24,127 nt of DNA from Thiobacillus sp. UBA6918 (GTDB lineage Bacteria; Pseudomonadota; Gammaproteobacteria; Burkholderiales; Thiobacillaceae): the NCBI GenBank assembly GCA_002450925.1, contig DKAU01000059.1, positions 1 through 24,127 on the forward strand, written 5' to 3'. A program made the translations under genes and the position numbers. Below the pieces are notes generated by a model. That model was not told the DNA's origin. It saw only the letters and a list, made by a program, of their open reading frames with translations, and did no database searches. How positions within the stretch are numbered: the first letter of the stretch is position 1; each line of letters starts with the position of its first letter. This document shows positions 1 to 8,500 of the stretch, one piece after another.

Positions 1-1
1 G

Positions 2-1144
2 CAGCAATCCCGCGGCGAGATGGCGCTGAAGGCCGACAAGGGCATGAAGATCAACGTGATCGAAGGTTTCGGTGAGTTCGTCGACGCGCACACCCTGAAG
101 GTGACCTCACCTGACGGTGCCGAGAGCCAGATCACTTTCGGCGCTGCGGTGATTGCCACCGGCGCGCCCGCCTTCGTGCCGCCCGTTGCCGGCGCACGCG
201 AGAACCTTGCCAGCGGCGGCGTGGTCACTTCCGACACCATCTGGAACCTGGCCAAGCCTCCCAAGAAGATGGCCATCGTCGGTGGCGGCGTGATCGGCGT
301 GGAAATGGCGCAGATCTTCCGCGACTTCGGCTGCGAGATCCTGATGCTGGAGCGCAACGAGCGCATTCTCGCCGAAGTGGAAGAGGAAATCGCCAAGACG
401 CTGATCGGCCTGCTGGAAAAGGAAATCAAGGTCGTCACCAATGCGTCGATCGACGGTATTTCCGGCAAGCCGGGCAAGATGAGCGTGGCTTACAAGAACA
501 GCACCGGCGAAGCACAAACCTTCGACTGCGACGTGGTGCTGATGGCAACCGGCAAGCGTCCGGAAACAGCCAAACTCAACCTGGACAAGGTAGGCGTGGC
601 ACTCGACGGCGCAGCCATCAAGGTCAATGCACGTTGCCAGACTTCGCAGCCGCACATCTTTGCAGTGGGCGACGTGATCGGCGGCTACATGCTGGCACAT
701 ACCGCTGCGACGCAAGGCCGCGTGGCAGCCGACAACATCCTCGGCCATGAAGCTGCCTATGACCAGGACAAGGATTGCGCGGTCACCTTCTCGCGTCCGC
801 AGGCCGGCTTTGTCGGTCTGTCGGTTGCCCAGGCCAAGGCCAAGGGCATCGACGCGGTCGAGGCCAAGATGCCGATGAGCATCGATGCCAAGGCCATGAT
901 CACCGGGGAGACGGAAGGCATGATCAAGCTGGTGGCCGACAAGGCAACCGGCCGCATTATCGGCGTGCATTTCCTGGCCGACCATACCGACACTCTGATC
1001 GGCACCGGCGTGATGATGGTGGCGGGCGACATGACGTTGAACCAGGTCGCCAAGGCCATCTTCCCGCATCCGACGCAAACTGAACTGTTCGGCGAACTGG
1101 CGAGAAGAATCCTGGCCCGCCTGCGCCGCACAGCGAAGAAGTAA
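2..1144 (+). CDS. lpdA: Dihydrolipoamide dehydrogenase (E3), 5' end outside the window
   Basis: The reading frame is open from base 2, so the gene begins upstream; 380 residues are visible. E3 reoxidises the dihydrolipoyl groups of 2-oxoacid dehydrogenase or glycine cleavage complexes with NAD+, in the cytoplasm. Visible are the NAD-binding Rossmann motif (VGGGVIGVEMA, about 275-307), the second FAD motif (IFAVGDVIGG, about 658-687) and the C-terminal dimerisation domain. The latter carries HPTQTE, with His at 1067-1069 and Glu at 1082-1084, the His/Glu dyad of lipoamide dehydrogenases. The missing part holds the first FAD motif and the CxxxxC disulfide. A MerA-type mercuric reductase is unlikely because the end has no vicinal cysteines and keeps the HPTxxE dyad. 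A strong terminator follows directly. The specific symbol is inferred from the family only. Confidence 0.88.
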   Translation, partial: QQSRGEMALKADKGMKINVIEGFGEFVDAHTLKVTSPDGAESQITFGAAVIATGAPAFVPPVAGARENLASGGVVTSDTIWNLAKPPKKMAIVGGGVIGVEMAQIFRDFGCEILMLERNERILAEVEEEIAKTLIGLLEKEIKVVTNASIDGISGKPGKMSVAYKNSTGEAQTFDCDVVLMATGKRPETAKLNLDKVGVALDGAAIKVNARCQTSQPHIFAVGDVIGGYMLAHTAATQGRVAADNILGHEAAYDQDKDCAVTFSRPQAGFVGLSVAQAKAKGIDAVEAKMPMSIDAKAMITGETEGMIKLVADKATGRIIGVHFLADHTDTLIGTGVMMVAGDMTLNQVAKAIFPHPTQTELFGELARRILARLRRTAKK

Positions 1145-1150
1145 ACAACT

Positions 1151-1184
1151 CCTGCCCCTCTTGAACGAGGGGCAGGTCTTTTTC
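1151..1184 (+). terminator. Rho-independent terminator after lpdA
   Basis: A perfect 10-bp stem (1151-1160 pairs with 1167-1176) with a six-base loop is followed by TCTTTTTC. The stem is GC-rich. It lies seven bases after the lpdA stop, and its T-tract ends four bases before the ATG of the next gene. Confidence 0.9.
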
Positions 1185-1187
1185 CTG

Positions 1188-1862
1188 ATGTCCCAATCCG
1201 CCCAAGCTGACCTTCCCAAAGTTCTGGCTGCACTCAAAGGCCTGCACCGGGCCTTTCCCATCGAAGAGCGCCTGAAAACCCAGGCCTGTGACAGCACGCT
1301 CGAAACCTACCTGAGCATCCTGTCCCGCTGGATTCGGACAGTCTCCGCCCCCTCACCAGATGGCTTCGATCCCGAAGCATTGGACGAACTGCTGGCACTG
1401 GACGCGATTTACCTCACCGAAGACGAGCAGGCCATCGGCCTGGCACCTTTTTGCCCCGTGGAGACCGACATCGCAGTCAGGTTTCCGCATGAAACGGTTT
1501 ATGCCCTGTCCGCCCTGGATGCGCTTGCCCTGCCCAGGCTGCTCGCCACTGCAGGTGTTATCGAAACCCGCTGCCCCGTCACAAACGAGCCCATCACTTT
1601 GCAAATCGACGCAAAGGGGAACCCGCTGTCAGAGGACATCGACAAAGCCTCGGTCGTTTTCCTGAAGACGGCGGATCAGATCCAGCGCTATGCCATGGAT
1701 GTCGCACCAGGCATACGTTTCTTGCATCCGTCGATGAACGGCCGGTTTAGCCAGTTACTCGGACTGGCTGAGGCGGCTGCGGTGGCTCACGCGTTCTATG
1801 CGTTTCAGCGTAAAATTGGTATTGGTTCCCCCGCGGGGAAACCGGATGCTCAAAACGAATAA
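1188..1862 (+). CDS. MerB-fold (alkylmercury lyase-like) protein lacking catalytic cysteines
   Basis: The product has 224 residues. I chose the ATG at 1188; a TTG at 1161 lies inside the terminator loop and is less credible. By eye, residues 65-205 follow the organomercurial lyase pattern: a degenerate winged-helix-like N-terminal part, then YALSALDAL (105-113), ETRCPVTNEPITLQI (126-140) and a segment ending GIRFLHPS (175-182). In MerB the first motif reads WCALD, with catalytic Cys96 and Asp99, and a second catalytic Cys159 sits just before HFFAS. Here Cys96 is Ser108, Asp99 is kept as Asp111, and Cys159 is replaced (Ala173/Pro174). The structural Cys117 is kept as Cys129. C-Hg lyase activity is therefore improbable; metal or ligand binding is possible. 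A GC-rich hairpin (1826-1840) sits near the 3' end. The next gene starts 18 bases downstream, probably co-transcribed. The family call is from memory of the MerB sequence. Confidence 0.7.
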   Translation: MSQSAQADLPKVLAALKGLHRAFPIEERLKTQACDSTLETYLSILSRWIRTVSAPSPDGFDPEALDELLALDAIYLTEDEQAIGLAPFCPVETDIAVRFPHETVYALSALDALALPRLLATAGVIETRCPVTNEPITLQIDAKGNPLSEDIDKASVVFLKTADQIQRYAMDVAPGIRFLHPSMNGRFSQLLGLAEAAAVAHAFYAFQRKIGIGSPAGKPDAQNE

Positions 1863-1880
1863 CAAATGCCTTAACTCAAC

Positions 1881-2807
1881 GTGTCAGAAAATCCCGCCGA
1901 CAACGCGCTTGCGAAACTCGAACTCACGCTGGAAAACCACCAGCAATGGGCGGAAGGGCTTGTGGCAGGAATTCTTGCAAACGAAACCCCCGCAGATGAG
2001 GACCTGGTACCCGGGGCCTACATGCTGTGCGACTTTGGCAAGTGGTATTACAGCCAGACACACTCGACAGTTCTGACCGAACAACCCCTTTTCCAAAGTC
2101 TGGAAAAAAAGCACCGCGCTCTCCATGATGCTGCCCGTGCCATGCTCATCTCATCGCCTGGCACCGACAAGGCTGCGACATACCGCGACTTTTCCAGTGC
2201 TTCCAGCGATATGACGATGCACCTGCGAAACCTGATTCAGGCGCTACTTACAAGCGAACTGACGACGGACGCCCTGACTGGCATACCCAACCGCCGGCAG
2301 ATGGATGAACAGCTGGAAGAAGAAATCTACAAGGCGACCACCGTCATTTGCGAGCCAGCCTGCCTGGCGCTGGCCGACCTGGACCATTTCAAGCGCATCA
2401 ACGACACCTACGGCCATGCTGTCGGCGACGAGGTACTCCGATCCCTGAGCCAGCTGTTAATCACCAGCATGCGCGACACGGACAAGATCTACCGATATGG
2501 CGGCGAAGAATTTCTGATTTACCTGACTCAGGTCGATCTTGATAAGGCTGAAAACATCCTGGATCGCCTGCGCGAAAGAATTTCGCGTTACCCCTTGCGT
2601 ATTGAAGGACTGCCTGACCCCTTGAACATTACCGTCTCGATCGGCATTGCCGAAGTCACTGAAGACGAATCCTTGCGCAACCTGATCCGTCGTGCTGATG
2701 ACGCACTGTACAGGGCAAAAAACAACGGTCGAAACCGTGTTTGCCTTGATGGGCGGGAAGACGTCGAAGTCCACACTTTCGAAACATTGAAACTCGTTGA
2801 TTATTGA
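1881..2807 (+). CDS. Diguanylate cyclase with N-terminal zinc-binding CZB domain (DgcZ-like)
   Basis: This 308-residue protein starts at GTG 1881; an upstream in-frame ATG at 1866 is followed at once by a stop. It has no membrane segment. Residues 10-90 form a CZB domain: ENHQQW (His20), CDFGKWYY (Cys50) and KKHRALH (His78, His82). This is the 3-His/1-Cys zinc set of E. coli DgcZ at almost identical positions. Residues 125-295 are a GGDEF domain with DALTGIPNRR, DLDHFKRINDTYGH (metal-binding Asp166) and an intact active site GGEEF (207-211). An RxxD inhibitory site (Arg198, Asp201) lies five residues upstream. It should make c-di-GMP from two GTP, with zinc binding to CZB repressing activity, as established for DgcZ. 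No good ribosome binding site is visible, so translation may be coupled to the MerB-like gene. Confidence 0.92.
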   Translation: MSENPADNALAKLELTLENHQQWAEGLVAGILANETPADEDLVPGAYMLCDFGKWYYSQTHSTVLTEQPLFQSLEKKHRALHDAARAMLISSPGTDKAATYRDFSSASSDMTMHLRNLIQALLTSELTTDALTGIPNRRQMDEQLEEEIYKATTVICEPACLALADLDHFKRINDTYGHAVGDEVLRSLSQLLITSMRDTDKIYRYGGEEFLIYLTQVDLDKAENILDRLRERISRYPLRIEGLPDPLNITVSIGIAEVTEDESLRNLIRRADDALYRAKNNGRNRVCLDGREDVEVHTFETLKLVDY

Positions 2808-2852
2808 GCTGGCCTGCTCAGGTAAAATGACGGGCTGTAACCCGTTGTTTTG
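2804..2852 (+). promoter_or_regulatory. Two small hairpins and a possible -10 before prfC
   Basis: The diguanylate cyclase stop codon lies in a 5-bp hairpin (TGAGC 2805-2809 with GCTCA 2816-2820). Then come a TAAAAT (2823-2828) that could be a -10, and a second 5-bp hairpin (ACGGG 2830-2834 with CCCGT 2841-2845) followed by TGTTTTGC. No convincing -35 lies at the right distance. The second hairpin could be a weak terminator or shape the prfC leader, which lacks an obvious Shine-Dalgarno. Confidence 0.3.
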
Positions 2853-2857
2853 CTGAA

Positions 2858-4432
2858 ATGTCTTCTCTTAAAACTGAAATCCATCGCCGGCGCACGTTCG
2901 CCATCATTTCCCACCCCGACGCGGGCAAGACCACGCTGACCGAAAAGCTGCTGTGGTACGGCGGCGCCATCCAGGTGGCAGGTGAGGTGCGCGCTCGCAA
3001 GGCCAGCCGCCATGCCACATCGGACTGGATGGAGCTGGAAAAGCAGCGCGGCATTTCGGTGACGTCTTCGGTGATGCAGTTTCCGTATCGTGAGCACATC
3101 ATCAACCTGCTCGACACACCCGGCCACGAGGATTTTTCCGAAGACACGTACCGCACCCTGACTGCAGTGGACTCGGCAGTAATGGTGATCGACTCGGTCA
3201 ACGGCGTGGAAGCGCAAACCATCAAGCTTTTGAACGTGTGCCGCATGCGCGACACCCCCATCCTCACCTTCATCAACAAGCTCGACCGCGAGGGCAAGTC
3301 TCCGATCGAACTGCTGGACGAGATCGAATCGGTGCTGGAAATGCAGTGCGCGCCCATGACCTGGCCAATCGGCATGGGCAAGCGTTTTCGCGGCGTCTAC
3401 CACCTGTATGACGACAAGGTGCTGGTGTTCGATCCGCAGGCCGACAAGGGCACGGGCGAGATCATTGACGGCCTGGACAATCCCAGGCTGGACGAACGCA
3501 TTGGCGAGCAGGCAGAAGAACTGCGCATGGAAGTGGAACTGGTGCGCGGCGCGTCCCACGCTTTTGAGCGCGAAGCTTATCTGTCCGGCAAGCAGACGCC
3601 GGTTTTCTTCGGCTCCGCTGTCAACAATTTCGGCGTGCAGATGTTGCTCGACGCCATTGTCGACCTGTCGCCAGCACCCCTGCCTCGCGCCACCGAATCG
3701 CGCGAAGTGCAACCCACTGACCCGAAATTCAGCGGCTTCGTGTTCAAGATACAGGCCAACATGGACCCCAGGCACCGCGACCGCATCGCCTTCCTGCGCG
3801 TGTGCTCGGGCCGTTTCGATCGCGGCATGAAGATCAAGCAGATTTCCACCGGCAAGACGCTGGCGGTCAACAACGCCATCACCTTCATGGCGCAGGACCG
3901 CAATACTGCTGAAGAGGCCTATGCCGGCGACATCATTGGCATTCCCAACCATGGCACGATCAAACTGGGCGACAGTTTCAGCGAAGGCGAATCGCTCAAG
4001 TTCACCGGCATCCCATCGTTCGCACCCGAACTGTTCCGCAAGGCACGAATTAAGAATCCGCTCAAGATGAAACAGTTGCAAAAAGGCCTGCAGCAATTGG
4101 CCGAGGAAGGCGCGACACAATTGTTCAAGCCGTTGGCCACCAATGATTTGATTCTTGGTGCAGTCGGCGCACTGCAGTTCGACGTCGTTGCCCATCGCCT
4201 TGAAAATGAGTACGACGTGGATGTGGTATTCGAACCTTGCGAATATGCCACTGCGCGCTGGTTGCGCGGCAATGACGGCGATCTCAAGCAGCTCACTGAC
4301 AAGTACGGCTACAACGTGGCGCTTGATGGTTCTGAAGAATATGTTTACCTGGCGCCCAATCGCGTCAACCTGCAACTCACCCAGGAACGCTTTCCGGATG
4401 TACGATTCCTGGAAACGAGAGAAATTTATTGA
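2858..4432 (+). CDS. prfC: Peptide chain release factor 3 (RF3)
   Basis: A GTPase of 524 residues, close to the usual 529. RF3 recycles RF1/RF2 from the ribosome after peptide release. The G domain shows G1 SHPDAGKTT (18-26), switch residues around RGISVTSS (64-71), G3 DTPGHEDF (86-93) and G4 NKLD (140-143). The spacing and the 'SEDTYRTLTAVDSAVMVIDS' stretch are typical of RF3 rather than EF-G. The C-terminal part keeps the RF3-specific LGAVGALQFDVVAHRLENEY. The ATG start matches the family N-terminus; no strong Shine-Dalgarno is visible. Its stop TGA shares one base with the pyrD ATG, so the two genes are translationally linked. Confidence 0.97.
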   Translation: MSSLKTEIHRRRTFAIISHPDAGKTTLTEKLLWYGGAIQVAGEVRARKASRHATSDWMELEKQRGISVTSSVMQFPYREHIINLLDTPGHEDFSEDTYRTLTAVDSAVMVIDSVNGVEAQTIKLLNVCRMRDTPILTFINKLDREGKSPIELLDEIESVLEMQCAPMTWPIGMGKRFRGVYHLYDDKVLVFDPQADKGTGEIIDGLDNPRLDERIGEQAEELRMEVELVRGASHAFEREAYLSGKQTPVFFGSAVNNFGVQMLLDAIVDLSPAPLPRATESREVQPTDPKFSGFVFKIQANMDPRHRDRIAFLRVCSGRFDRGMKIKQISTGKTLAVNNAITFMAQDRNTAEEAYAGDIIGIPNHGTIKLGDSFSEGESLKFTGIPSFAPELFRKARIKNPLKMKQLQKGLQQLAEEGATQLFKPLATNDLILGAVGALQFDVVAHRLENEYDVDVVFEPCEYATARWLRGNDGDLKQLTDKYGYNVALDGSEEYVYLAPNRVNLQLTQERFPDVRFLETREIY

Positions 4433-5451
4433 TGTTTCCTTACGGCCTTCTTCGACCCGCTCTGTTCGCGCTCGACCCAGAGACCGCACACGACCTGACC
4501 ATCACGGCGCTGGCCAAGGCAGGTCCGCTGGCAGGGCTTGGCGTTTGCAAGGCAAGCGGCCGAGAAGTTGAAATGATGGGACTGAAGTTTCCCAACCCGG
4601 TTGGTCTGGCCGCCGGTCTGGACAAGAACGGCGAGGCCATCGACGGTTTTGCAGCGCTGGGGTTCGGTTTCATCGAAATCGGCACGGTCACGCCGCGCGC
4701 CCAGCCGGGCAATCCCAAGCCACGCATTTTCCGCCTGCCCGAGGCGGAGGCCATCATCAACCGCATGGGCTTCAACAACGGCGGTGCGCACGAGCTGGTG
4801 GAAAACGTAAAGCGCGCCAATTACAAGGGAATTCTCGGCATCAACATCGGCAAGAATGCCGACACACCGATCGAACGCGCCAGCGACGATTACCTCGCCT
4901 GCCTGTCCGCCGTGTATTCACACGCCAGTTACGTGACGGTGAACATCTCTTCGCCCAACACCAAAAACCTGCGCGAACTGCAGGGTGCTGATCAACTCGA
5001 CCTGCTGCTGTCGCTGCTGAAAAAACGCCAGGACGAGCTGTCGCAAATACATGGCCGTTATGTGCCCATCGCGCTCAAGATCGCGCCCGATCTCGAAAGC
5101 GACCAGATAACAGCCATTGCCGATCTGCTGCGCCGCCATCGTATGGATGCGGTGATTGCCACCAACACCACGCTGGCGCGCGACAAGGTTGCGCACCTGA
5201 ATCACGGCAACGAAACCGGCGGTCTTTCCGGCGCGCCGGTGCGTGAGAAATCCACTGCCGTCATCGCCGAACTTGCCCGCCTGCTGCAAAACGAGGTGCC
5301 CATCATCGGCGTCGGCGGCATCATGTCGGGCAACGATGCTCAGGAAAAGATTTCTGCTGGCGCAAAGCTGATTCAGATATACACTGGACTCATATACAGG
5401 GGTCCCGGACTGGTCCGGGAGTGCGTCGAGGCTTTAAACATCAATCAATAA
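4432..5451 (+). CDS. pyrD: Dihydroorotate dehydrogenase, quinone-dependent (class 2)
   Basis: This 339-residue enzyme oxidises dihydroorotate to orotate with membrane quinone, the fourth step of pyrimidine synthesis. The N-terminal amphipathic helical segment (residues 1-40, with DPETAHDL) marks the membrane-associated class 2. FMN-site and substrate motifs include NPVGLAAGLDKNGE (55-68), the NRMGFNN stretch (110-116) and VNISSPNT (170-177) with catalytic Ser174, corresponding to E. coli Ser175. GVGGI follows near residue 290. I start it at ATG 4432, overlapping the prfC stop as TGATG, rather than at the TTG three bases upstream. The kup gene follows after 10 bases. Confidence 0.97.
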   Translation: MFPYGLLRPALFALDPETAHDLTITALAKAGPLAGLGVCKASGREVEMMGLKFPNPVGLAAGLDKNGEAIDGFAALGFGFIEIGTVTPRAQPGNPKPRIFRLPEAEAIINRMGFNNGGAHELVENVKRANYKGILGINIGKNADTPIERASDDYLACLSAVYSHASYVTVNISSPNTKNLRELQGADQLDLLLSLLKKRQDELSQIHGRYVPIALKIAPDLESDQITAIADLLRRHRMDAVIATNTTLARDKVAHLNHGNETGGLSGAPVREKSTAVIAELARLLQNEVPIIGVGGIMSGNDAQEKISAGAKLIQIYTGLIYRGPGLVRECVEALNINQ

Positions 5452-5461
5452 TCGCCTATAC

Positions 5462-7336
5462 ATGAGCGAAACATCCAAATCCGGACTTCCCGTGCTCGCG
5501 CTTGGCGCGATAGGGGTGGTGTTCGGAGACATTGGTACCAGCCCGCTTTACGCTGTAAAGGAAGTGTTCCACGAAAGCCACGGCATAGGACTAAATGAGG
5601 CCAATGTGCTGGGCATGCTGTCGCTGGTGTTCTGGGCGCTGATGCTGGTGGTATCGCTGAAATACGTGCTGTTCATCATGCGCGCTGACAACCGGGGCGA
5701 GGGCGGCATCATGGCTTTGATCGCTTTGGCCCAGCAGGCCTCACACAAGCGACCCGAGTTGAAATGGGCATTCCTGACCTTTGGCGTCTTCGGCGCCGCG
5801 CTGTTTTATGGTGATGGCGTGATCACCCCCGCCATTTCTGTGCTTTCCGCAGTTGAAGGGCTGGAGTTTGCCACCCCCGGTCTGCACATCTTCATCATTC
5901 CGCTGGCGCTGATCATTCTTGTCGGGCTCTTCATCGTGCAGCGCTGGGGCACTGGCAATGTCGGCCGTTTTTTCGGCCCCATCATGGTGGTTTGGTTTCT
6001 GACACTGGCCATACTCGGAATCAAGGAAATCATCGATGCACCTGACATTCTATGGGCGCTGAACCCGAAGTACGCCGTACTGTTTTTTGAGAACAACCGT
6101 TCCGCAGGGTTTCTCGCACTGGGCTCGGTTGTGCTGGCGGTTACCGGGGCTGAGGCGCTTTATGCAGACATGGGCCACTTTGGAAAAGATGCAATTCGGC
6201 TTGCCTGGGTCGGTCTTGCCTTGCCTGCGTTGCTGCTGAATTATTTTGGCCAGGGCGCGCTGATTCTTCGCCATCCCGGTGCATTGGAAAACCCCTTCTA
6301 TCTGATGGCGCCTGATTGGGCGATTTACCCCATGATTGCACTGGCCACCGTGGCCACAATCATCGCCTCGCAGGCAGTGATATCCGGTGCATTCTCCATC
6401 ACGCGCCAGGCAATCCAGCTTGGATACCTGCCAAGAATGAAGGTCGTCCATACCTCCAGCAAAGAGATCGGCCAGGTTTACATTCCTTTCATCAATACGG
6501 CATTGGCTGTCGGGGTGGCCGGCCTGGTTATGGGTCTGCAAAATTCTTCCAACCTTGCCGCTGCTTATGGCATTGCCGTTACGGCAACCATGGCGATTGA
6601 CACCATTCTCGCATCGCTGGTTGCCTACTCGCTCTGGAAGAAAAACATCTGGGCAGTGGGAAGCCTGGCCGTTCTGTTCCTGGTCATTGATCTTGGATTC
6701 TTCACTGCCAACATTCCCAAGATCCCTCATGGCGGCTGGTTCCCGCTGATGATCGGTGCAGGCGTATTCACGCTGCTTTCCACCTGGAAAAAAGGACGCG
6801 CCCTGCTGATGGACAAACAATCAGATGAAGCCCTGCCGCTGGAGCCTTTCATGGAAAGCCTGATGGCGCATCCCCCTGCACGCGTTCCGGGCACGGCGGT
6901 ATTCCTGACCACCAGCCGCACCAGCGTGCCGCATGCCCTGCTGCACAATCTCATCCACAACAAGGTGCTGCATGAGCGCGTGATCTTCCTGACCGTCATC
7001 ACAGAGGAAGTCCCCAAGGTTCCGGACATCGACCAGATAGAGCTTCAGGAACTTGGCCATGGCGCCTGGCAAATGATTGTGCGCTATGGATTCAAGGACG
7101 AGCCCGACATCCCCCTTGCCCTTTCACGTTGCGAACCGCACGGACTTTCTTTCAGCATGATGGAAACCTCGTTTTTCCTGAACCGTGAAACCATCCTCCC
7201 AAGCAAGCTGCCCGGCATGGCAGTGTGGCGCGAGAGTCTTTATGCATGGATGAACCGCAGCGCGGAATCAGCCATGGAGTTTTTCAAACTGCCACCCAAC
7301 CGCGTGATCGAACTGGGCACACAAGTCGAAATCTAG
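5462..7336 (+). CDS. kup: Low-affinity potassium uptake protein Kup
   Basis: A 624-residue inner-membrane K+/H+ symporter of the KUP/HAK/KT family. The family signature GVVFGDIGTSPLYAV (18-32) lies in the first membrane segment. About twelve hydrophobic segments follow up to residue 450, including GDGVITPAISVLSAVEG, a pore-region hallmark. The remaining ~170 residues form the cytoplasmic C-terminal domain. Length and order match E. coli Kup (622). It lies 10 bases after pyrD on the same strand, so it probably shares the prfC-pyrD transcript. No clear Shine-Dalgarno precedes the ATG. Confidence 0.97.
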   Translation: MSETSKSGLPVLALGAIGVVFGDIGTSPLYAVKEVFHESHGIGLNEANVLGMLSLVFWALMLVVSLKYVLFIMRADNRGEGGIMALIALAQQASHKRPELKWAFLTFGVFGAALFYGDGVITPAISVLSAVEGLEFATPGLHIFIIPLALIILVGLFIVQRWGTGNVGRFFGPIMVVWFLTLAILGIKEIIDAPDILWALNPKYAVLFFENNRSAGFLALGSVVLAVTGAEALYADMGHFGKDAIRLAWVGLALPALLLNYFGQGALILRHPGALENPFYLMAPDWAIYPMIALATVATIIASQAVISGAFSITRQAIQLGYLPRMKVVHTSSKEIGQVYIPFINTALAVGVAGLVMGLQNSSNLAAAYGIAVTATMAIDTILASLVAYSLWKKNIWAVGSLAVLFLVIDLGFFTANIPKIPHGGWFPLMIGAGVFTLLSTWKKGRALLMDKQSDEALPLEPFMESLMAHPPARVPGTAVFLTTSRTSVPHALLHNLIHNKVLHERVIFLTVITEEVPKVPDIDQIELQELGHGAWQMIVRYGFKDEPDIPLALSRCEPHGLSFSMMETSFFLNRETILPSKLPGMAVWRESLYAWMNRSAESAMEFFKLPPNRVIELGTQVEI

Positions 7337-7392
7337 CTGTTGTCCTGAACCATCGGCTAAAGTGGGTAGAAGAACTTAAAAAAGGAATTCCC

Positions 7393-8475
7393 ATGCTGAT
7401 TGGCATCCCGAAGGAGATCAAGAATCACGAATATCGCGTCGCCATGACACCGGATGGTGTCCATGCGCTGATAGCAGACGGACATCAGGTACGCCTGCAG
7501 TCAAATGCCGGCACCGGTATCGGGTTCTCAGATGAGGAATATCGCCAATCTGGCGCGACGATTGTTGATTCGGCAGAAGAAGTTTTTGCCGCTGATCTCG
7601 TCGTCAAGGTAAAGGAACCCCAGACTTCCGAAACAGCTTTCCTGCGTGCCGGCCAATTGCTGTTTTGCTACCTGCATCTCGCTGCAGCCCCTGAACTGGC
7701 AAACAAACTCATGGAAACCGGCGTTGCTGCCATCGGCTACGAAACGGTGACCGATGCATCAGGGGGGTTCCCTCTTCTGAAGCCCATGTCTGAAATTGCA
7801 GGCCGCATGGCTCCGCAGATGGGCGCGCTGGGCCTTATGCGACCTTATGGCGGCAACGGCACGCTGATTTCTGGCGTTGCCGGCGTATGGCCTGCGCGCG
7901 TGGCAATTATCGGCGGCGGCACAGTTGGGATGAATGCGGTCAAGATCGCAGTCGGGCTGGGTGCTCAAGTACGCGTGCTTGACCGCAATGCCGACAAGCT
8001 GCGCCGGGCCGAGGAGCTTTTTGGAGCACGCTGCGAAACCGCCTTTGCCACATCCGAAGAAATCAGCAAAGCCGTGAAACAGGCTGACATCGTCGTAGGC
8101 GCAGTGATGGTGGCCGGCCGCCGCGCACCGCATATCCTGACGCGCGAGCACTTGCGTTCCATGCGGCCAGGCTCGGTGCTCGTCGATGTTGCCATTGATC
8201 AGGGCGGCATTGCCGAAACCTCGCGTCCAACGACGCATAGCGATCCATTCTTTTTGGAGGAAGGCGTGGTGCATTACTGTGTGACCAACATGCCTGGCGC
8301 GGTAGCGCGCACGGCCACCCTTGCCCTCACCCACGCCACCCTGCCCTTTGTCTTGGCGCTTGCGAACAAGGGGCTTGCCGCGACGGAGGAGAATCCTCAT
8401 CTGGCAAAGGGCCTGCAAATACAGGACGGCAAAATCGTCTATCCAGGCCTGGCCGAGGATATCAAGCAATCCTGA
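7393..8475 (+). CDS. ald: Alanine dehydrogenase
   Basis: A 360-residue cytoplasmic enzyme that interconverts L-alanine and pyruvate plus ammonia with NAD(H). The start at ATG 7393 is set by AAGGA at 7382-7386 and by the family N-terminus MLIGIPKEIKNHEYRVA; an in-frame start far upstream lies inside kup. Catalytic residues are present: Arg15, Lys74 (KVKEP), His95 (YLHLAAAP) and Asp269 (VAIDQGG). These match Lys75, His96 and Asp270 of the Mycobacterium enzyme with a shift of one. The NAD-binding motif IIGGGTVGMNAV spans 172-183. A pyridine nucleotide transhydrogenase alpha subunit is excluded by length and by VTNMPGAV. The 56-base gap from kup suggests a separate transcript or a processed leader; I found no clear promoter there. 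Confidence 0.95.
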   Translation: MLIGIPKEIKNHEYRVAMTPDGVHALIADGHQVRLQSNAGTGIGFSDEEYRQSGATIVDSAEEVFAADLVVKVKEPQTSETAFLRAGQLLFCYLHLAAAPELANKLMETGVAAIGYETVTDASGGFPLLKPMSEIAGRMAPQMGALGLMRPYGGNGTLISGVAGVWPARVAIIGGGTVGMNAVKIAVGLGAQVRVLDRNADKLRRAEELFGARCETAFATSEEISKAVKQADIVVGAVMVAGRRAPHILTREHLRSMRPGSVLVDVAIDQGGIAETSRPTTHSDPFFLEEGVVHYCVTNMPGAVARTATLALTHATLPFVLALANKGLAATEENPHLAKGLQIQDGKIVYPGLAEDIKQS

Positions 8476-8500
8476 TAGCAAATCCAGCCTGCCCTCACGG

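Noticed and set aside
2..1144. Reading the first gene as mercuric reductase because a MerB-like gene follows
   Set aside because: The C-terminus has the HPTxxE dyad of lipoamide dehydrogenase and lacks the C-terminal cysteine pair of MerA; a terminator separates the two genes.
107..1297. Minus-strand open frame of 396 codons opposite lpdA
   Set aside because: It is antisense to clear lipoamide dehydrogenase motifs and crosses the lpdA terminator; no family resemblance.
1824..1843. GC-rich near-palindrome at the end of the MerB-like gene as a terminator
   Set aside because: It has no following T-run and the next gene begins 18 bases after the stop; at most a small mRNA structure.
2801..4489. 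Long open frame on the minus strand (562 codons) opposite prfC
   Set aside because: It is a shadow of the strongly conserved prfC frame; the translation has no recognisable domain and is rich in His/Arg/Gln as expected from antisense of GC-rich codons.
5403..5420. 8-bp palindrome TCCCGGAC-TG-GTCCGGGA
   Set aside because: It lies within the pyrD coding sequence at a conserved protein segment, has a two-base loop and no T-tract; most likely a codon-use coincidence.
6050..6820. Minus-strand open frame of 256 codons opposite kup
   Set aside because: It is opposite conserved membrane segments of Kup and has no credible start signal or domain.
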